This document shows, piece by piece, positions 42,910 to 52,386 of a stretch of 64,000 nt of DNA (position 1 is its first letter; every line of letters starts with the position of its first letter). The position numbers and the translations under genes are program-made. This DNA is from Cytobacillus sp. NJ13. GTDB lineage: Bacteria; Bacillota; Bacilli; Bacillales; Cytobacillaceae. The stretch covers positions 1,922,001-1,986,000 of the forward strand of contig JAUCFP010000006.1 of NCBI GenBank assembly GCA_030348385.1. Reading direction: 5' to 3'. Below the pieces are notes generated by a model. The model saw nothing but the letters and a program-made list of their open reading frames with translations. It did not search any database and was not told where the DNA came from.

Positions 42910-44204
42910 TATTTCACCGCCTTCCATGCCCTGTACATGTCTTGAAGCACACGAATGGTCCCGCGCTCACTGGTGAAGCTCTTCATAATTTCCTTTTGCT
43001 TATCTTTCTTAGGAGTTCCATCAACTGTAAAGAATTTGCTCGCTGCCCTGTTCAGCATTGGAACATATTCCTTAAAATACTGCGGGTAGTGTTCAAACGT
43101 GTGAGTTGCATCTTTATATTTTTCCAGGTCTTTAATAATAAAGCTTTGATACAGTGTTTCCCTGTACTGATTCAAGCTTGTTTCGCTGAAATCACCCCGT
43201 TTTTTGGCATCAATGATGGTTTCTGCAGCCATCGTTCCGGAAGCCATTGCCATATTGGAGCCTTCGCGATGTATGGCATTAACAAGCTGTGCAGCATCAC
43301 CTGCAAGAAGGACACCATCCCCGGCCACTTTAGGCACTGAATGGTAGCCTCCTTCAGGAATCAAGTGAGCCAGATACTCAGCAGATTCTCCCCCTTCTAT
43401 TAAAGGTCTTACCATAGGGTGTGTTTTTAAATAATCCAGCAGGTCATAAGGCTTAAGCTTCGCCTTAATCATGCTTGACAGCGTGGTTCCCACACCAATA
43501 TTAATACTCTCTTTATTGGTGTAAATAAAGGCAGTTCCCAGATTGCCTTTCGTGGAGTCCCCGAATATTTCAATCGTACAGCCTTGGTTGTCTTCCAGGT
43601 TAAAGCGGTCATTAATTTTGTCTTTTGAAAGATTAATAACTTCCATTACCGTCAGTGCCACTTCATCAGGGCGAAATTCTTTATGGTAGCCCAGCTGTTT
43701 TGCCAGCAGTGAATTTACACCATCTGCCAAAACCACTACATCTGCATATACCTCTCCATCCGGCCGGTCAGTTCTTACACCAACCACCTTTCCATTCTCA
43801 GTCAGACACTCAAGCACGACTGTTTCATTTATTAAAAGTACTCCCTGTTCAATCCCTTTTTTTGCAAACCATTGGTCAAATGGCGCCCGGAGTACTGTAA
43901 AATTATTATATGGTTCCTTCCCCCACTCAAGACCTTTATAGCCAAAACTCACTGTCGATTCTTTATCCATCATCCAAAACCGCTGCTCTATGACAGGCCG
44001 CTCAAGCGGTGCTTCTTTCCAAAACTCCGGAATGATTTCCTCCATTTGCTTACGGTATAAAACTCCGCCCATTACATTTTTGCTGCCTGGATATTCTCCT
44101 CTTTCAATTTGCAGGACTTTTAGACCGTTTTTGGCGCATATGTAAGCACAGGAAGTTCCTGCAGGCCCTGCACCCACCACGATGACATCAAACTTTTCAG
44201 ACAT
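42909..44204 (-). CDS. fixC: Flavoprotein-quinone oxidoreductase FixC
   Basis: 431 residues, ETF-quinone oxidoreductase family. FAD-binding motif VVGAGPAGTSCAYICAKNG (~8-26) and a second GDAAQLVNAIHREGSNMAMASG (~296-317). FixC lacks its own iron-sulfur domain, which FixX supplies. In bifurcating complexes FixC takes the exergonic electron to quinone. It overlaps fixB by 8 nt. Confidence 0.93.
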   Translation of the reverse strand: MSEKFDVIVVGAGPAGTSCAYICAKNGLKVLQIERGEYPGSKNVMGGVLYRKQMEEIIPEFWKEAPLERPVIEQRFWMMDKESTVSFGYKGLEWGKEPYNNFTVLRAPFDQWFAKKGIEQGVLLINETVVLECLTENGKVVGVRTDRPDGEVYADVVVLADGVNSLLAKQLGYHKEFRPDEVALTVMEVINLSKDKINDRFNLEDNQGCTIEIFGDSTKGNLGTAFIYTNKESINIGVGTTLSSMIKAKLKPYDLLDYLKTHPMVRPLIEGGESAEYLAHLIPEGGYHSVPKVAGDGVLLAGDAAQLVNAIHREGSNMAMASGTMAAETIIDAKKRGDFSETSLNQYRETLYQSFIIKDLEKYKDATHTFEHYPQYFKEYVPMLNRAASKFFTVDGTPKKDKQKEIMKSFTSERGTIRVLQDMYRAWKAVK

Positions 44205-45222
44205 AACTCATTTCACCCCCTCTTTCCCTTGCTTCCTTTAACTCTTTAATTAGCTTCGGCACAATTTCAAGTGCATCACCCACGATTCCGTAAGTTGCTA
44301 CATCAAATATAGGTGCGTCCGGATCTTTGTTAATCGCAATAATGAACTCTGAATTCTTCATGCCTACGACATGCTGAATTGCACCTGAAATCCCAATAGC
44401 AAAATAGACCTTTGGTGTAATGGTTTCCCCGGTCTGCCCTACCTGCTGTTCATGCGGCAGCCATCCTGCCTCCACTACATCCCTTGTACCGCCTACGGTT
44501 GCTCCAATTGCGTCAGCCAGCTCATGGATCAGCTGGAAATTTTGAGCATCACCCATCCCTTTTCCGCCTGCAACGACAACATGAGCGTCTGCTAAATTCA
44601 CTTTTTTTGTGACATCTTTCACAATTTTAATCACCTTAGTGCGCATGTCATCTTCACTTAGGGCAATCGCTTCTTCTATAACCTCTCCCTGCCTATCATG
44701 ATCTGGCTCCAGGGCTTTCATAACCTTAGGACGGACAGTAGCCATCTGCGGCCGGTGCTTTTTACAAAGGATGGTGGCCATTATATTTCCCCCGAACGCC
44801 GGGCGGCTTGCTTCAAGAAGCCTCTTATCCACTTCGACATCCAGCATGGTTGTATCCGCAGTCAATCCAGTGCTAAGATCTGTAGCAACAGCACTGGCCA
44901 AATCTTTACCATTGGAAGTAGCCCCATAGAGAAATATTTCAGGTTTATATTTTTCTGCAAGATTAATAACTGCCTTCATATATGATTCTGTGCGATAATC
45001 TTTCATTACTTCATGATCTATGACATATACCTGATCAGCTCCATAAGCGATTACCTCCTGGCTTAAAGACATTATTTCATACCCAAGCAGCACACCGGAA
45101 AGAGGCACATCCAGCTTATCTGCCAGCTTTCTGCCTGCACCGAGCAATTCAAGGGAAACTCCTTCGATTTTCCCATCATTTTGTTCTATGAACACCCACA
45201 CTCCCCGGTTCTCATCCATCAT
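44197..45222 (-). CDS. fixB: Electron transfer flavoprotein alpha subunit FixB
   Basis: 341 residues: N-terminal Rossmann-like domain (~8-190) and the conserved FAD domain (~205-325) with GWLPHEQQVGQTGETI, YFAIGISGAIQH and INKDPDAPIFDVATYGIVGD. This is the FAD site that cycles between the dehydrogenase and FixC. Starts 24 nt after fixA. Confidence 0.94.
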   Translation of the reverse strand: MMDENRGVWVFIEQNDGKIEGVSLELLGAGRKLADKLDVPLSGVLLGYEIMSLSQEVIAYGADQVYVIDHEVMKDYRTESYMKAVINLAEKYKPEIFLYGATSNGKDLASAVATDLSTGLTADTTMLDVEVDKRLLEASRPAFGGNIMATILCKKHRPQMATVRPKVMKALEPDHDRQGEVIEEAIALSEDDMRTKVIKIVKDVTKKVNLADAHVVVAGGKGMGDAQNFQLIHELADAIGATVGGTRDVVEAGWLPHEQQVGQTGETITPKVYFAIGISGAIQHVVGMKNSEFIIAINKDPDAPIFDVATYGIVGDALEIVPKLIKELKEARERGGEMSYV

Positions 45223-45246
45223 GTAAATCCCCCCTAATTATTTCTG

Positions 45247-46065
45247 TTATCGGCTTACAAACAGCTCTTTCTTATCATTAAGAAGCTCCATCAGCTGCTT
45301 AACCTGTTCGTCCGCATTCCCTTCAAGCCTCTTTCCGCCTTCCGGCTTGGGAGGGGTAAACATTTTTCCCACTATCGTAGGAGACCCTTTCAATCCGAGC
45401 TGTGTACGATCTACTTCCTCGAGATCATTTACAGACCAGATAACCGGCTCATACCTGGCAGCTTTTATCATGTTAGGCATAGGGGAGTATTCTATGCTAT
45501 TAATCTCTTTTTCAACGGTCAGCAGGCAAGGGACTTGAGCTTTTATTAATTCATATCCGTCCGTAATTTTCCTTTTGATCAGGATCGATTTTTCACTTTC
45601 ATTAAGTTCGGATACCTCTATAACATTTGTAACAGGCGGAATATCCAGCCTTCTTGCTATTCCTGGTCCCACCTGGCCGGTATCTCCATCAATGGCATGT
45701 TTTCCGCATATGATTAAATCCACAGGCATATCCTTTGAAATACGTTCTAATGCCTTAGACAGGGCATAGCTTGTTGCCAATGTATCTGCGCCGGCAAATG
45801 CACGGTCAGAGATTAAAAAACCGCGGTCTGCTCCAATTTCGATACTTTTCTTAATCACAGCAACAGCCTGTGGAGGTCCCATGGATAAGACAGAAATGGT
45901 GCCTTTTCCTATGGACTTTGTTATTTTCACAGCTTCCTGTACTGCATGGGCGTCATAAGGATTTAAAATGGCAGGAGCACTGCGCCGGTCAAGAGTATTG
46001 GTTTTGGGATTAATTTTAATGATTTTTGTATCAGGGACTTGCTTGACACACACAACTATGTGCAT
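45247..46065 (-). CDS. fixA: Electron transfer flavoprotein beta subunit FixA, bifurcating type
   Basis: 272 residues. It carries LNPYDAHAVQEAV at ~34-46 and GKHAIDGDTGQVGP at 121-134. The DGD-x2-QVGP form is found in electron-bifurcating ETFs, whose beta subunit holds a second FAD; ordinary ETFs have DDDxNQTGQ there and bind AMP. The complex would therefore oxidise NADH and reduce ferredoxin/flavodoxin and quinone. First gene of fixABCX; no nif genes in the window. Confidence 0.93.
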   Translation of the reverse strand: MHIVVCVKQVPDTKIIKINPKTNTLDRRSAPAILNPYDAHAVQEAVKITKSIGKGTISVLSMGPPQAVAVIKKSIEIGADRGFLISDRAFAGADTLATSYALSKALERISKDMPVDLIICGKHAIDGDTGQVGPGIARRLDIPPVTNVIEVSELNESEKSILIKRKITDGYELIKAQVPCLLTVEKEINSIEYSPMPNMIKAARYEPVIWSVNDLEEVDRTQLGLKGSPTIVGKMFTPPKPEGGKRLEGNADEQVKQLMELLNDKKELFVSR

Positions 46066-46243
46066 TTTTTACTTTCCCTCCTCTTAACTTAAAGCTTGTA
46101 TAAGTATTGCTCGCTTTAAGAGATATAAAAAAAGCTTTGTATTACGATATATGATTCTCGATACAGGCATAGTACTGCAATAAGGAATTAAAAAGAAATG
46201 TGCAGCTCAATATCTTGAAAAGAGGGGGCAGGCTTCCCAATTG

Positions 46244-46275
46244 CAAAAAAAGGACCCCTAACGGATCCTTTTTTT
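46244..46275 (-). terminator. Terminator after spo0E
   Basis: AAAAAAAGGA/TCCTTTTTTT stem with inner GATCC/GGACC pairing, T-rich on both strands. Downstream of the spo0E-like gene and upstream of fixA on the same strand. Confidence 0.7.
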
Positions 46276-46319
46276 GCTTCTTTATTATATGCTCAATATA
46301 TATGCTCGGCTTTTTAATA

Positions 46320-46553
46320 TTATACAACTGCTCTCTTCCATGTGAGAATCATTTCCCGGAAGGAAATTCTCATTCTTTTCTTTTGTTCCTTCTCTCTTTT
46401 AATGACGCATTGATATTCAAAAATTAATTGGTCAAGTTCCTGGCTGCAGCGCACAGTTTCCTGGCTCGCCATTCCATTTTTCTTGGCCGTTTCTATCATT
46501 TTTTCCCTTTTTTGCTGAATTTCAGTCAGCAGCTGTATTCTTTTATAGCGCAA
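46320..46553 (-). CDS. spo0E: Spo0E-family aspartyl-phosphate phosphatase
   Basis: Small helical phosphatase that removes phosphate from Spo0A-P and delays sporulation. 77 residues; Spo0E signature SQELDQLIFEYQ at ~37-48 inside a two-helix hairpin. TTG start with TAGGAGGAAG. In B. subtilis spo0E lies between the mtn genes and kinD; here the same, with fixABCX, fsr and the APH gene added between it and kinD. Confidence 0.85.
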   Translation of the reverse strand: MRYKRIQLLTEIQQKREKMIETAKKNGMASQETVRCSQELDQLIFEYQCVIKREKEQKKRMRISFREMILTWKRAVV

Positions 46554-46821
46554 CGTTCTTCCTCCTACTCCTATCCTTTTAATCCGATATAAATGTGTCT
46601 ACTTGAAGCATTATTACAAGAATTTCTATAAATGTAAATAGATTCGCAATATTAGACAATCTTTTTCCAAACTTATTATTATCGACATCAATTTCAATTC
46701 CCCCTCATGAGGTTTCGACACATTCTGCTAAATTAAACATGCGACATGAACGGGATTTGATAAAAAATTTGCAAGACGAAAACATGTAAAAAATATCCAA
46801 TTGTTATAGTGAGAAAATAAA

Positions 46822-46845
46822 AACCCAATGCCGGGGGCAATGGGT
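46822..46845 (-). terminator. Terminator after mtnD
   Basis: ACCCATTGCC/GGCATTGGGT stem with TTTTTATTTT tail on the minus strand, 8 nt past the stop. Confidence 0.8.
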
Positions 46846-46852
46846 CATCGAA

Positions 46853-47386
46853 TTATTGATGGACTTCCTTTTTTTCATAAATTGGCACCCATCCTTCTGC
46901 GGTAACAAAAATCCGGATGGCTACTACTTTTCTATCCTCCTGAAGAGTAAAATAATGACGGATGTTTTCAGGTACAGATATTAAATCGCCAGGATTCAGG
47001 AATACTTCAAAGAATTCTCCAGCTTTTCCTTGTATAATAAAAACTCCATGGCCGCTGACAATAAATCTCACCTCATCATCTGTATGATGATGTTCCTGCT
47101 GGAAATTCTGAAGAAGCTGCTCCAAATTCGGCGTATTCTCTGAAAGGGAAATTACATCCTGTGCTCTATATCCTCTTCTTTCTGAAATATCCTTAATTTC
47201 TTCAGCAAATGCAGCCAGAATTTCTTGTTTTTCATCATCGGAAAGTAAATATTTTTCCTTCAGACTTTCAGGCAATTTATCAATTGCCCATTGCTCATAG
47301 ATAACCTCCTGCTTTTCGAGAAAGGCAGCAACCTCTTCCTGATTCCTAATTTCTTTTTTTGAATTTTTCAATACGATATATGCCAA
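46853..47386 (-). CDS. mtnD: Acireductone dioxygenase MtnD
   Basis: Cupin that turns acireductone into 4-methylthio-2-oxobutyrate and formate (Fe form). 177 residues. Metal ligands are in HHHTDDEVRF (~96-105, His-x-His...Glu) and the later IRHYF. TTG start (MAYIVLKN when read as Met) fits both spacing to AGAAAGGA and the B. subtilis N-terminus better than the ATG nine bases upstream. Last gene of mtnWXBD. Confidence 0.92.
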   Translation of the reverse strand: MAYIVLKNSKKEIRNQEEVAAFLEKQEVIYEQWAIDKLPESLKEKYLLSDDEKQEILAAFAEEIKDISERRGYRAQDVISLSENTPNLEQLLQNFQQEHHHTDDEVRFIVSGHGVFIIQGKAGEFFEVFLNPGDLISVPENIRHYFTLQEDRKVVAIRIFVTAEGWVPIYEKKEVHQ

Positions 47387-47448
47387 ACCAATCATTCCTT
47401 TCTATTAAAATCTTTCTCTCGCATTGTTTAATAACAGCAGCTAATATA

Positions 47449-48084
47449 TTAGACTACTTTAAATAGCTGATTTCTCTTATGTTCCAGAAGCCTTAGCTGA
47501 TAACGGAACAGAAACTCTGAAGCCTCAAGGATTTTTTTAGCCTCAAAGGAGGTTTTGCCCCATACTGTAATTCCATGATTTCTTATTAAAACAGCACCTG
47601 CATCTTCATGTATATGGGAAGAAAAACACTTAGCCAGCGTGGGAATATGTGCATGATTCGGAATAATCGGAATCTCAAGAACAGCATCTTCCTCCCATTT
47701 ATCAAATGCTTTAATCAGCTCTTGCCCTTTAAATGTTACTGCCTCCTGATCACCATAAATTTCTGAGATGACATTATTATCTATTGTATGTACATGAAGA
47801 CTGCATTCAGCTTTTGTTCTTCTATATATCTCAGTATGCAGAAGTGTTTCAGCGGATGGCTTTAGATGTGTTTCCCCTGCCGGGTGTCCAAATTCATCAA
47901 CAAGAAGAAAATCTTCATCAGTGCGTTTCCTTTTATCCTTTCCGCTTGCTGTTACGAGGAATTGAAGGGGACTTCCGCTGACCTTAATGGCCAGATTTCC
48001 GCTCGTTCCCATAAACCAGTCCCTTTCTGCGAGCTCATCCTTAATATCTGCAAGCTCATTCCATTTTTCCTCAAGTCTGCTCAT
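47449..48084 (-). CDS. mtnB: Methylthioribulose-1-phosphate dehydratase MtnB
   Basis: Class II aldolase-fold zinc enzyme of methionine salvage. 211 residues. Motifs: [10 protein letters not shown] (~26-35), HVHTIDNNV with two zinc histidines (~97-105), RNHGITVWG (~168-176). The start overlaps the mtnX stop by 4 nt, indicating coupling. Confidence 0.93.
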   Translation of the reverse strand: MSRLEEKWNELADIKDELAERDWFMGTSGNLAIKVSGSPLQFLVTASGKDKRKRTDEDFLLVDEFGHPAGETHLKPSAETLLHTEIYRRTKAECSLHVHTIDNNVISEIYGDQEAVTFKGQELIKAFDKWEEDAVLEIPIIPNHAHIPTLAKCFSSHIHEDAGAVLIRNHGITVWGKTSFEAKKILEASEFLFRYQLRLLEHKRNQLFKVV

Positions 48085-48743
48085 ACCCTCACCTCATTTA
48101 ATCTTTTTAAAAGCTCAATGCAATCATAGAACGATTCAAAGGCACAATGATTCAGGTTCATCTCTTTGCTTTTCTCCAGGAGCAGGTCTCTTGCTATGAC
48201 AAAGTCTGCCTGCTTTGCAGCCTCCAGATCAGTTACTGAATCTCCGATCACCACTTTAAAGGTGTCCTCACCCTCTAGTTTCCTCATAATGGAAGGCTTG
48301 CAGCAGCCGCAATCATTATTGCAATTCTCATCGCAGCTATGGGGCCATAAGATTTTAATTGTATCACCGCTAAAATCAGAACTATTGCAGAACACCGCTT
48401 CAAAGGGTCCATACTTATCCAGTACAGGAGCCACAAAAAAATCTATTCCTCCGCTGACTATATAAAGCGGTATTTTTTCTTTTGCCAGATAATCGATAAA
48501 TGGCTGAAATCCCTCTCTTACTCTCGCATTTTCCAAGATGAAATCGGTGATATTATCTTTCAGACTGCTTGGGAGAAGGGAAAACATCTTTCCTACTCCT
48601 TCTTGAATGGAAATTTCCTGTCCCAGAACTTGATTTTTTATCCCTTCCCATTGGGAAGGAGCAAAGTGCTTCATGATATGAATGATGTTATCATTTTCGG
48701 TAATAGTTCCATCAAAATCACAAAAAACCGCTATTTTAGCCAT
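48081..48743 (-). CDS. mtnX: HK-MTPenyl-1-P phosphatase MtnX
   Basis: HAD-superfamily phosphatase that makes acireductone for MtnD. 220 residues. Nucleophile in FCDFDGTIT (Asp at ~9), motif II YIVSGG, motif III/IV in [12 protein letters not shown] Cys-rich insert ([12 protein letters not shown]) is also seen in the family. Overlaps mtnW by 8 nt. Confidence 0.93.
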   Translation of the reverse strand: MAKIAVFCDFDGTITENDNIIHIMKHFAPSQWEGIKNQVLGQEISIQEGVGKMFSLLPSSLKDNITDFILENARVREGFQPFIDYLAKEKIPLYIVSGGIDFFVAPVLDKYGPFEAVFCNSSDFSGDTIKILWPHSCDENCNNDCGCCKPSIMRKLEGEDTFKVVIGDSVTDLEAAKQADFVIARDLLLEKSKEMNLNHCAFESFYDCIELLKRLNEVRV

Positions 48744-49968
48744 TCTTTACAGCCACCTCTTTGTACCCCCACAGATCAATCGCTTTTTTTAATTCAGGGA
48801 AGTTTGATGGAGCATCTGTCAAAGAAGCCCCCTTTAAAATTAAATCAATTGCCTGGCGGAATGCCAGACCGCCTCCTCTTGCCCCATCCGGATGCCCATG
48901 TACGCCACCTCCGGCATTGATTACACTGTCTATTCCGAAGTCTTCGAAAAGCAGAGGCACAAGACCCGGATGGATGCCGGCTGATGGAACCGGAAAGGTT
49001 CTTTTGCAGAAATCATTCTTAGTCAGGGCATCCCCAATTGATAATGCCTGAGTTTTTTCAAGTGCAACCGATCCATAAGGGGAAGGGAATAGAGACAAGT
49101 CTGCACCTGCATACCTGAGGAGTTTGCCTAAAAGCAAAGGATAGGAAATCCCGTAAACACTTGAAGCAGAAAGAGCTCCACTAACTGCAGGATGTGCCAT
49201 GATAGGCAGTCCAATCTCATCATCTTCTCTTAATGACTGCAAAACATCGAGCCCATAAGAGAATACATTGAACAGAAGAAGATCTGCACCAAGTCTGGAT
49301 GCCTTCCTTGCCTTATCTTTTAATTCAAAAGACCTGCCTGTTAAATTTACAGCATATAGGGTACGGTGGCCTGTTTCCTCATAAACCTGCCTTAGCACTT
49401 CTTTGCCTTCGGTTATCCGGGCTTCAAAAGGTGTAAATCGGTTTTCAAATAGAATTTCATCATCTTTTACAAGGTCGATGCCCCCAAGAGCCTGTTCCTT
49501 CAGCTGCGAAGTTAAAAAATCCATGTCTTTGCCGAGCACCCCTTTGAAGATGCTCATCAGAAGGGGTCTGTCATATACATTCAGTTTTCCCCTCAGTCCG
49601 TCAATCCCGAATCGAGGCCCGGGGAAAAAGCTTTTAAGTTCATTGGAAAACTGTAAATCCAACAATTTAATCTTTCCGTCCAATGACAGTTTTCCAAAGA
49701 CTGTTGTTAATATTGCCGGTAAATCCGGACTGAAATTAACAGTGGGATAAGCAATCTTAATGACTGCAGCTGTTTCCTTCCTTTCTTCATCTTTAATAAG
49801 GTCTTCAACAGAAATGACCCTGCCTTTATGCTTTTCCAGCTGCTGTTTTTCAAGTTCGGGCAAATGGGTCCATGACCCGACCGTTAAGCCTAAAGCGATC
49901 TCATCAGCCTTTTTCTCCGGGTTATGTTTTTCATCATGAATCAGATACGTTGCAATAATTTCACTCAT
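48736..49968 (-). CDS. mtnW: 2,3-diketomethylthiopentyl-1-P enolase MtnW (RuBisCO-like)
   Basis: RuBisCO-like protein that enolises DK-MTP-1-P in methionine salvage. 410 residues. The active-site loop reads [20 protein letters not shown], and other parts are [20 protein letters not shown] SAGIHPGLV and [15 protein letters not shown]. RuBisCO's carboxylase loop 6 is not conserved, as expected for an enolase. ATG at MSEIIATY after GAAAGGAAG; the longer frame runs into the riboswitch terminator. First gene of mtnWXBD, controlled by SAM. Confidence 0.95.
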   Translation of the reverse strand: MSEIIATYLIHDEKHNPEKKADEIALGLTVGSWTHLPELEKQQLEKHKGRVISVEDLIKDEERKETAAVIKIAYPTVNFSPDLPAILTTVFGKLSLDGKIKLLDLQFSNELKSFFPGPRFGIDGLRGKLNVYDRPLLMSIFKGVLGKDMDFLTSQLKEQALGGIDLVKDDEILFENRFTPFEARITEGKEVLRQVYEETGHRTLYAVNLTGRSFELKDKARKASRLGADLLLFNVFSYGLDVLQSLREDDEIGLPIMAHPAVSGALSASSVYGISYPLLLGKLLRYAGADLSLFPSPYGSVALEKTQALSIGDALTKNDFCKRTFPVPSAGIHPGLVPLLFEDFGIDSVINAGGGVHGHPDGARGGGLAFRQAIDLILKGASLTDAPSNFPELKKAIDLWGYKEVAVKNG

Positions 49969-50007
49969 GTATATTCTTCCTTTCAAAAATCCAAGAATGA
50001 GAACAAT

Positions 50008-50158
50008 AAAAAACCTCTTCAAATAAGAAGAGGTTAGCATAGCAATCTAACATCTTCTTATCTTTCAGCTATAAGCTGCAAGATTTAGCACCGTGCTCAG
50101 GTATAAGTCGGTTGCCGGGCTTCATAGGGCTAGTCCCTCCGCCTGCTCTTGATAAGAA
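50008..50158 (-). ncRNA. SAM-I riboswitch (S box) with terminator
   Basis: Minus strand: P1 arms TTCTTATC (50151-50158) and GATAAGAA (50055-50062) enclose the S-box core AGGGACTAGCCC, ATGAAGCCCGGCAACC and a K-turn. Downstream AACCTCTTC/GAAGAGGTT is the terminator with T6. TCTTCTTAT of the terminator can pair with ATAAGAAGA of P1 to form the antiterminator, so transcription of mtnWXBD falls when SAM is plentiful. Confidence 0.95.
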
Positions 50159-50249
50159 AACGAAATGAGTATTCAGTTAATTTAGAATTAAAATTTAATT
50201 AGAATTATGACAGTGCTTCATGTTTTTGTCAATTGAATTATGAAAAAAA

Positions 50250-51422
50250 TTAAAATAAATTTAATTTTTGTATTCGGGCCACCGCTTCTTTAAGTCTACC
50301 CTCAGATGTCAGCAAACCAGCTCTTACGTACCCTTCTCCAAAATCACCAAATCCGATGCCAGGTGCAACAGCAATATGCGCTTTGTCCAAGAGATAGTCA
50401 GCAAATTCTTCCGAGGTAAATTGTTCAGGGACCTTGAGCCATGCAAAAAAGGAGCCTTTAGGTGCTTTTACATCCCAGCCAATTTCCCTGAGGCCAGAGA
50501 TGAATGTATTCCGTCTGGATTCGTATATGGAATTCAACTCATTAACACAATCCTGGGGTCCTGTCAGAGCAGCTGCTGCAGCTTCCTGAACAGCACCAAA
50601 CAAGCTGACGTATAGATGATCCTGCATAAGATTCAGTGCTGCGATGACACTTGCATTTCCAGCTGCAAATCCAACTCTCCAGCCTGCCATATTAAAGGTC
50701 TTTGAAAGAGTATAAATTTCAATTCCGACTTCTTTTGCCCCTTCTGCCTGAAGAAAACTTTCAGGCTTTTTGTCGTCAAAACCAATACCGCCATATGCAA
50801 AATCATGGACGATGCAAATGCCATGACTTCGGCTCAAATCAACTGTTTCCTGAAAAAAATCCTTGTTTGCCACTGCTCCAGTCGGATTATTTGGATAATT
50901 AAGGAACATCAATTTGGCTGAATTAAGCTGATCTGCTGACAATTCACTGTATACGGGCAAAAAGTTATATTCTTCTTTTAGAGGCATTGTCACCATTTTT
51001 GCTTTGGCAAGTACAACACCTGACCAATAATCAGGATATCCCGGGTCCGGAACCAATATGCTGTCCCCAGGGTTTAAAAGGCATTGAGGGATTTCAACCA
51101 GGCCGGCTTTACCACCAAAAAGGATGGCTATTTCGGTTTCGGGATCCAATTCAACATTAAATTCCCTTTTATAAAAGTCAGCAGCAGCCTTTTTTAAAAA
51201 CGGGAAGCCCTGGAAAGGAGAATATTTATGGTTTTGCGGATTTTCGGCCGCACTTTGAAGACTCTTGACAATATGCTCGGGGGTAGGCAGATCAGGATTT
51301 CCCTGTCCAAGATTGATGACATCATAACCTTGTTCGAGTTTTTTTCCCACTTTAGCTGTCAAAGATGCAAAAAACTGTTTAGGCAGACTTTTTAAAAGAT
51401 CTGATTGCGGATAATTTACCAA
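50250..51422 (-). CDS. mtnE: Methionine-salvage aminotransferase MtnE
   Basis: Class I PLP aminotransferase that converts 4-methylthio-2-oxobutyrate to methionine. About 390 residues. GGKAGLVE, NYPNNPTGAV, DFAYGG, and the PLP lysine in YTLSKTFNMAGWRVGF are present. TTG start (LVNYPQSDLL) preferred because AGGTGA is 5-6 nt before; the GTG nine bases upstream is part of that site. It lies upstream of the riboswitch, so it is read from a different promoter. Confidence 0.92.
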   Translation of the reverse strand: MVNYPQSDLLKSLPKQFFASLTAKVGKKLEQGYDVINLGQGNPDLPTPEHIVKSLQSAAENPQNHKYSPFQGFPFLKKAAADFYKREFNVELDPETEIAILFGGKAGLVEIPQCLLNPGDSILVPDPGYPDYWSGVVLAKAKMVTMPLKEEYNFLPVYSELSADQLNSAKLMFLNYPNNPTGAVANKDFFQETVDLSRSHGICIVHDFAYGGIGFDDKKPESFLQAEGAKEVGIEIYTLSKTFNMAGWRVGFAAGNASVIAALNLMQDHLYVSLFGAVQEAAAAALTGPQDCVNELNSIYESRRNTFISGLREIGWDVKAPKGSFFAWLKVPEQFTSEEFADYLLDKAHIAVAPGIGFGDFGEGYVRAGLLTSEGRLKEAVARIQKLNLF

Positions 51423-51565
51423 ATTGTTCACCTGCTTAAAAAAAAGATTGAAAATATAGTCACAAATGATATAACGTAAATGGTAAGTTGTAAAGTAAAA
51501 TTTTGAAAATTTCCATCTATCGGACTAATTTTACCATAAGAATAAGATGATTGCGGGGGAGTTTT

Positions 51566-52351
51566 ATGAAATTAAAGATTGCCTGTTTACAAATGGATAT
51601 TGCATTTGGAAAACCTGAGGAGAATTTTAAAACAGCCGAAACCATGATTAAAAAGGCGCTTAAGGCTAATCCGGATGTTATTGTGCTGCCGGAACTTTGG
51701 ACGACAGGCTATGATTTGACCAGATTGGGTGAACTTGCAGACCAGGATGCCGGGTCAGCACTAGTTTTTTTAAAAGAGGCCGCACAGAACAATCAGGTTC
51801 ATCTGATAGGCGGATCTGTTGCAAAGAAAACATCCGAAGGCATTTACAATACTCTGCTGATTGTAGATAACAATGGTAACTTCATACATGAATACAGCAA
51901 GCTGCACTTATTCAAGCTTATGAATGAACATCTCTATCTGAAAGGAGGGACAACTAAGGGAGTATTTTCTCTGGAAGATAGGAAGTTTGCAGGGATGATT
52001 TGTTATGATATCCGTTTTCCTGAGTGGGTGCGGACCCATACAGCGGAAGGTGCAGAAGCTTTATTTGTAGTAGCTGAATGGCCATTGGCCCGGCTGGCAC
52101 ATTGGCGGGCGCTTTTGATTGCACGTGCCATTGAAAACCAGTGCTATGTAGTTGCATGCAACCGCTCTGGCTCTGATCCTGACAATGTCTTTGCAGGCCA
52201 TTCGATGATTATAGATCCCTGGGGAGAAGTACTTGCTGAAGGTTCTGAAACTGAAGAAATCCTGCATGCTGAGATAGACCTGGATAAAGTGAAAGATGTC
52301 CGCAGCATGATTCCGATTTTCACTGACCGCAAACCGGATTTTTACCGCTAA
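51566..52351 (+). CDS. mtnU: Carbon-nitrogen hydrolase MtnU (omega-amidase type)
   Basis: Nitrilase-superfamily amidase, probably deamidating the 2-oxo-acid amide left when MtnE uses glutamine. 261 residues. Catalytic triad: Glu in VLPELWTTGY, Lys in YSKLHLF and Cys in GMICYDIRFPEW. ATG after GGGGGAG; the longer frame is ignored. Divergent from mtnE, as in B. subtilis. Confidence 0.9.
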   Translation: MKLKIACLQMDIAFGKPEENFKTAETMIKKALKANPDVIVLPELWTTGYDLTRLGELADQDAGSALVFLKEAAQNNQVHLIGGSVAKKTSEGIYNTLLIVDNNGNFIHEYSKLHLFKLMNEHLYLKGGTTKGVFSLEDRKFAGMICYDIRFPEWVRTHTAEGAEALFVVAEWPLARLAHWRALLIARAIENQCYVVACNRSGSDPDNVFAGHSMIIDPWGEVLAEGSETEEILHAEIDLDKVKDVRSMIPIFTDRKPDFYR

Positions 52352-52357
52352 TAGCAT

Positions 52358-52382
52358 ACAGAGCCCTGACTAGGGCCCTGTC
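52358..52382 (+). terminator. Terminator after mtnU
   Basis: ACAG-GCCCT/AGGGC-CTGT stem with TCTTCTTT tail. Confidence 0.6.
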
Positions 52383-52386
52383 TTCT

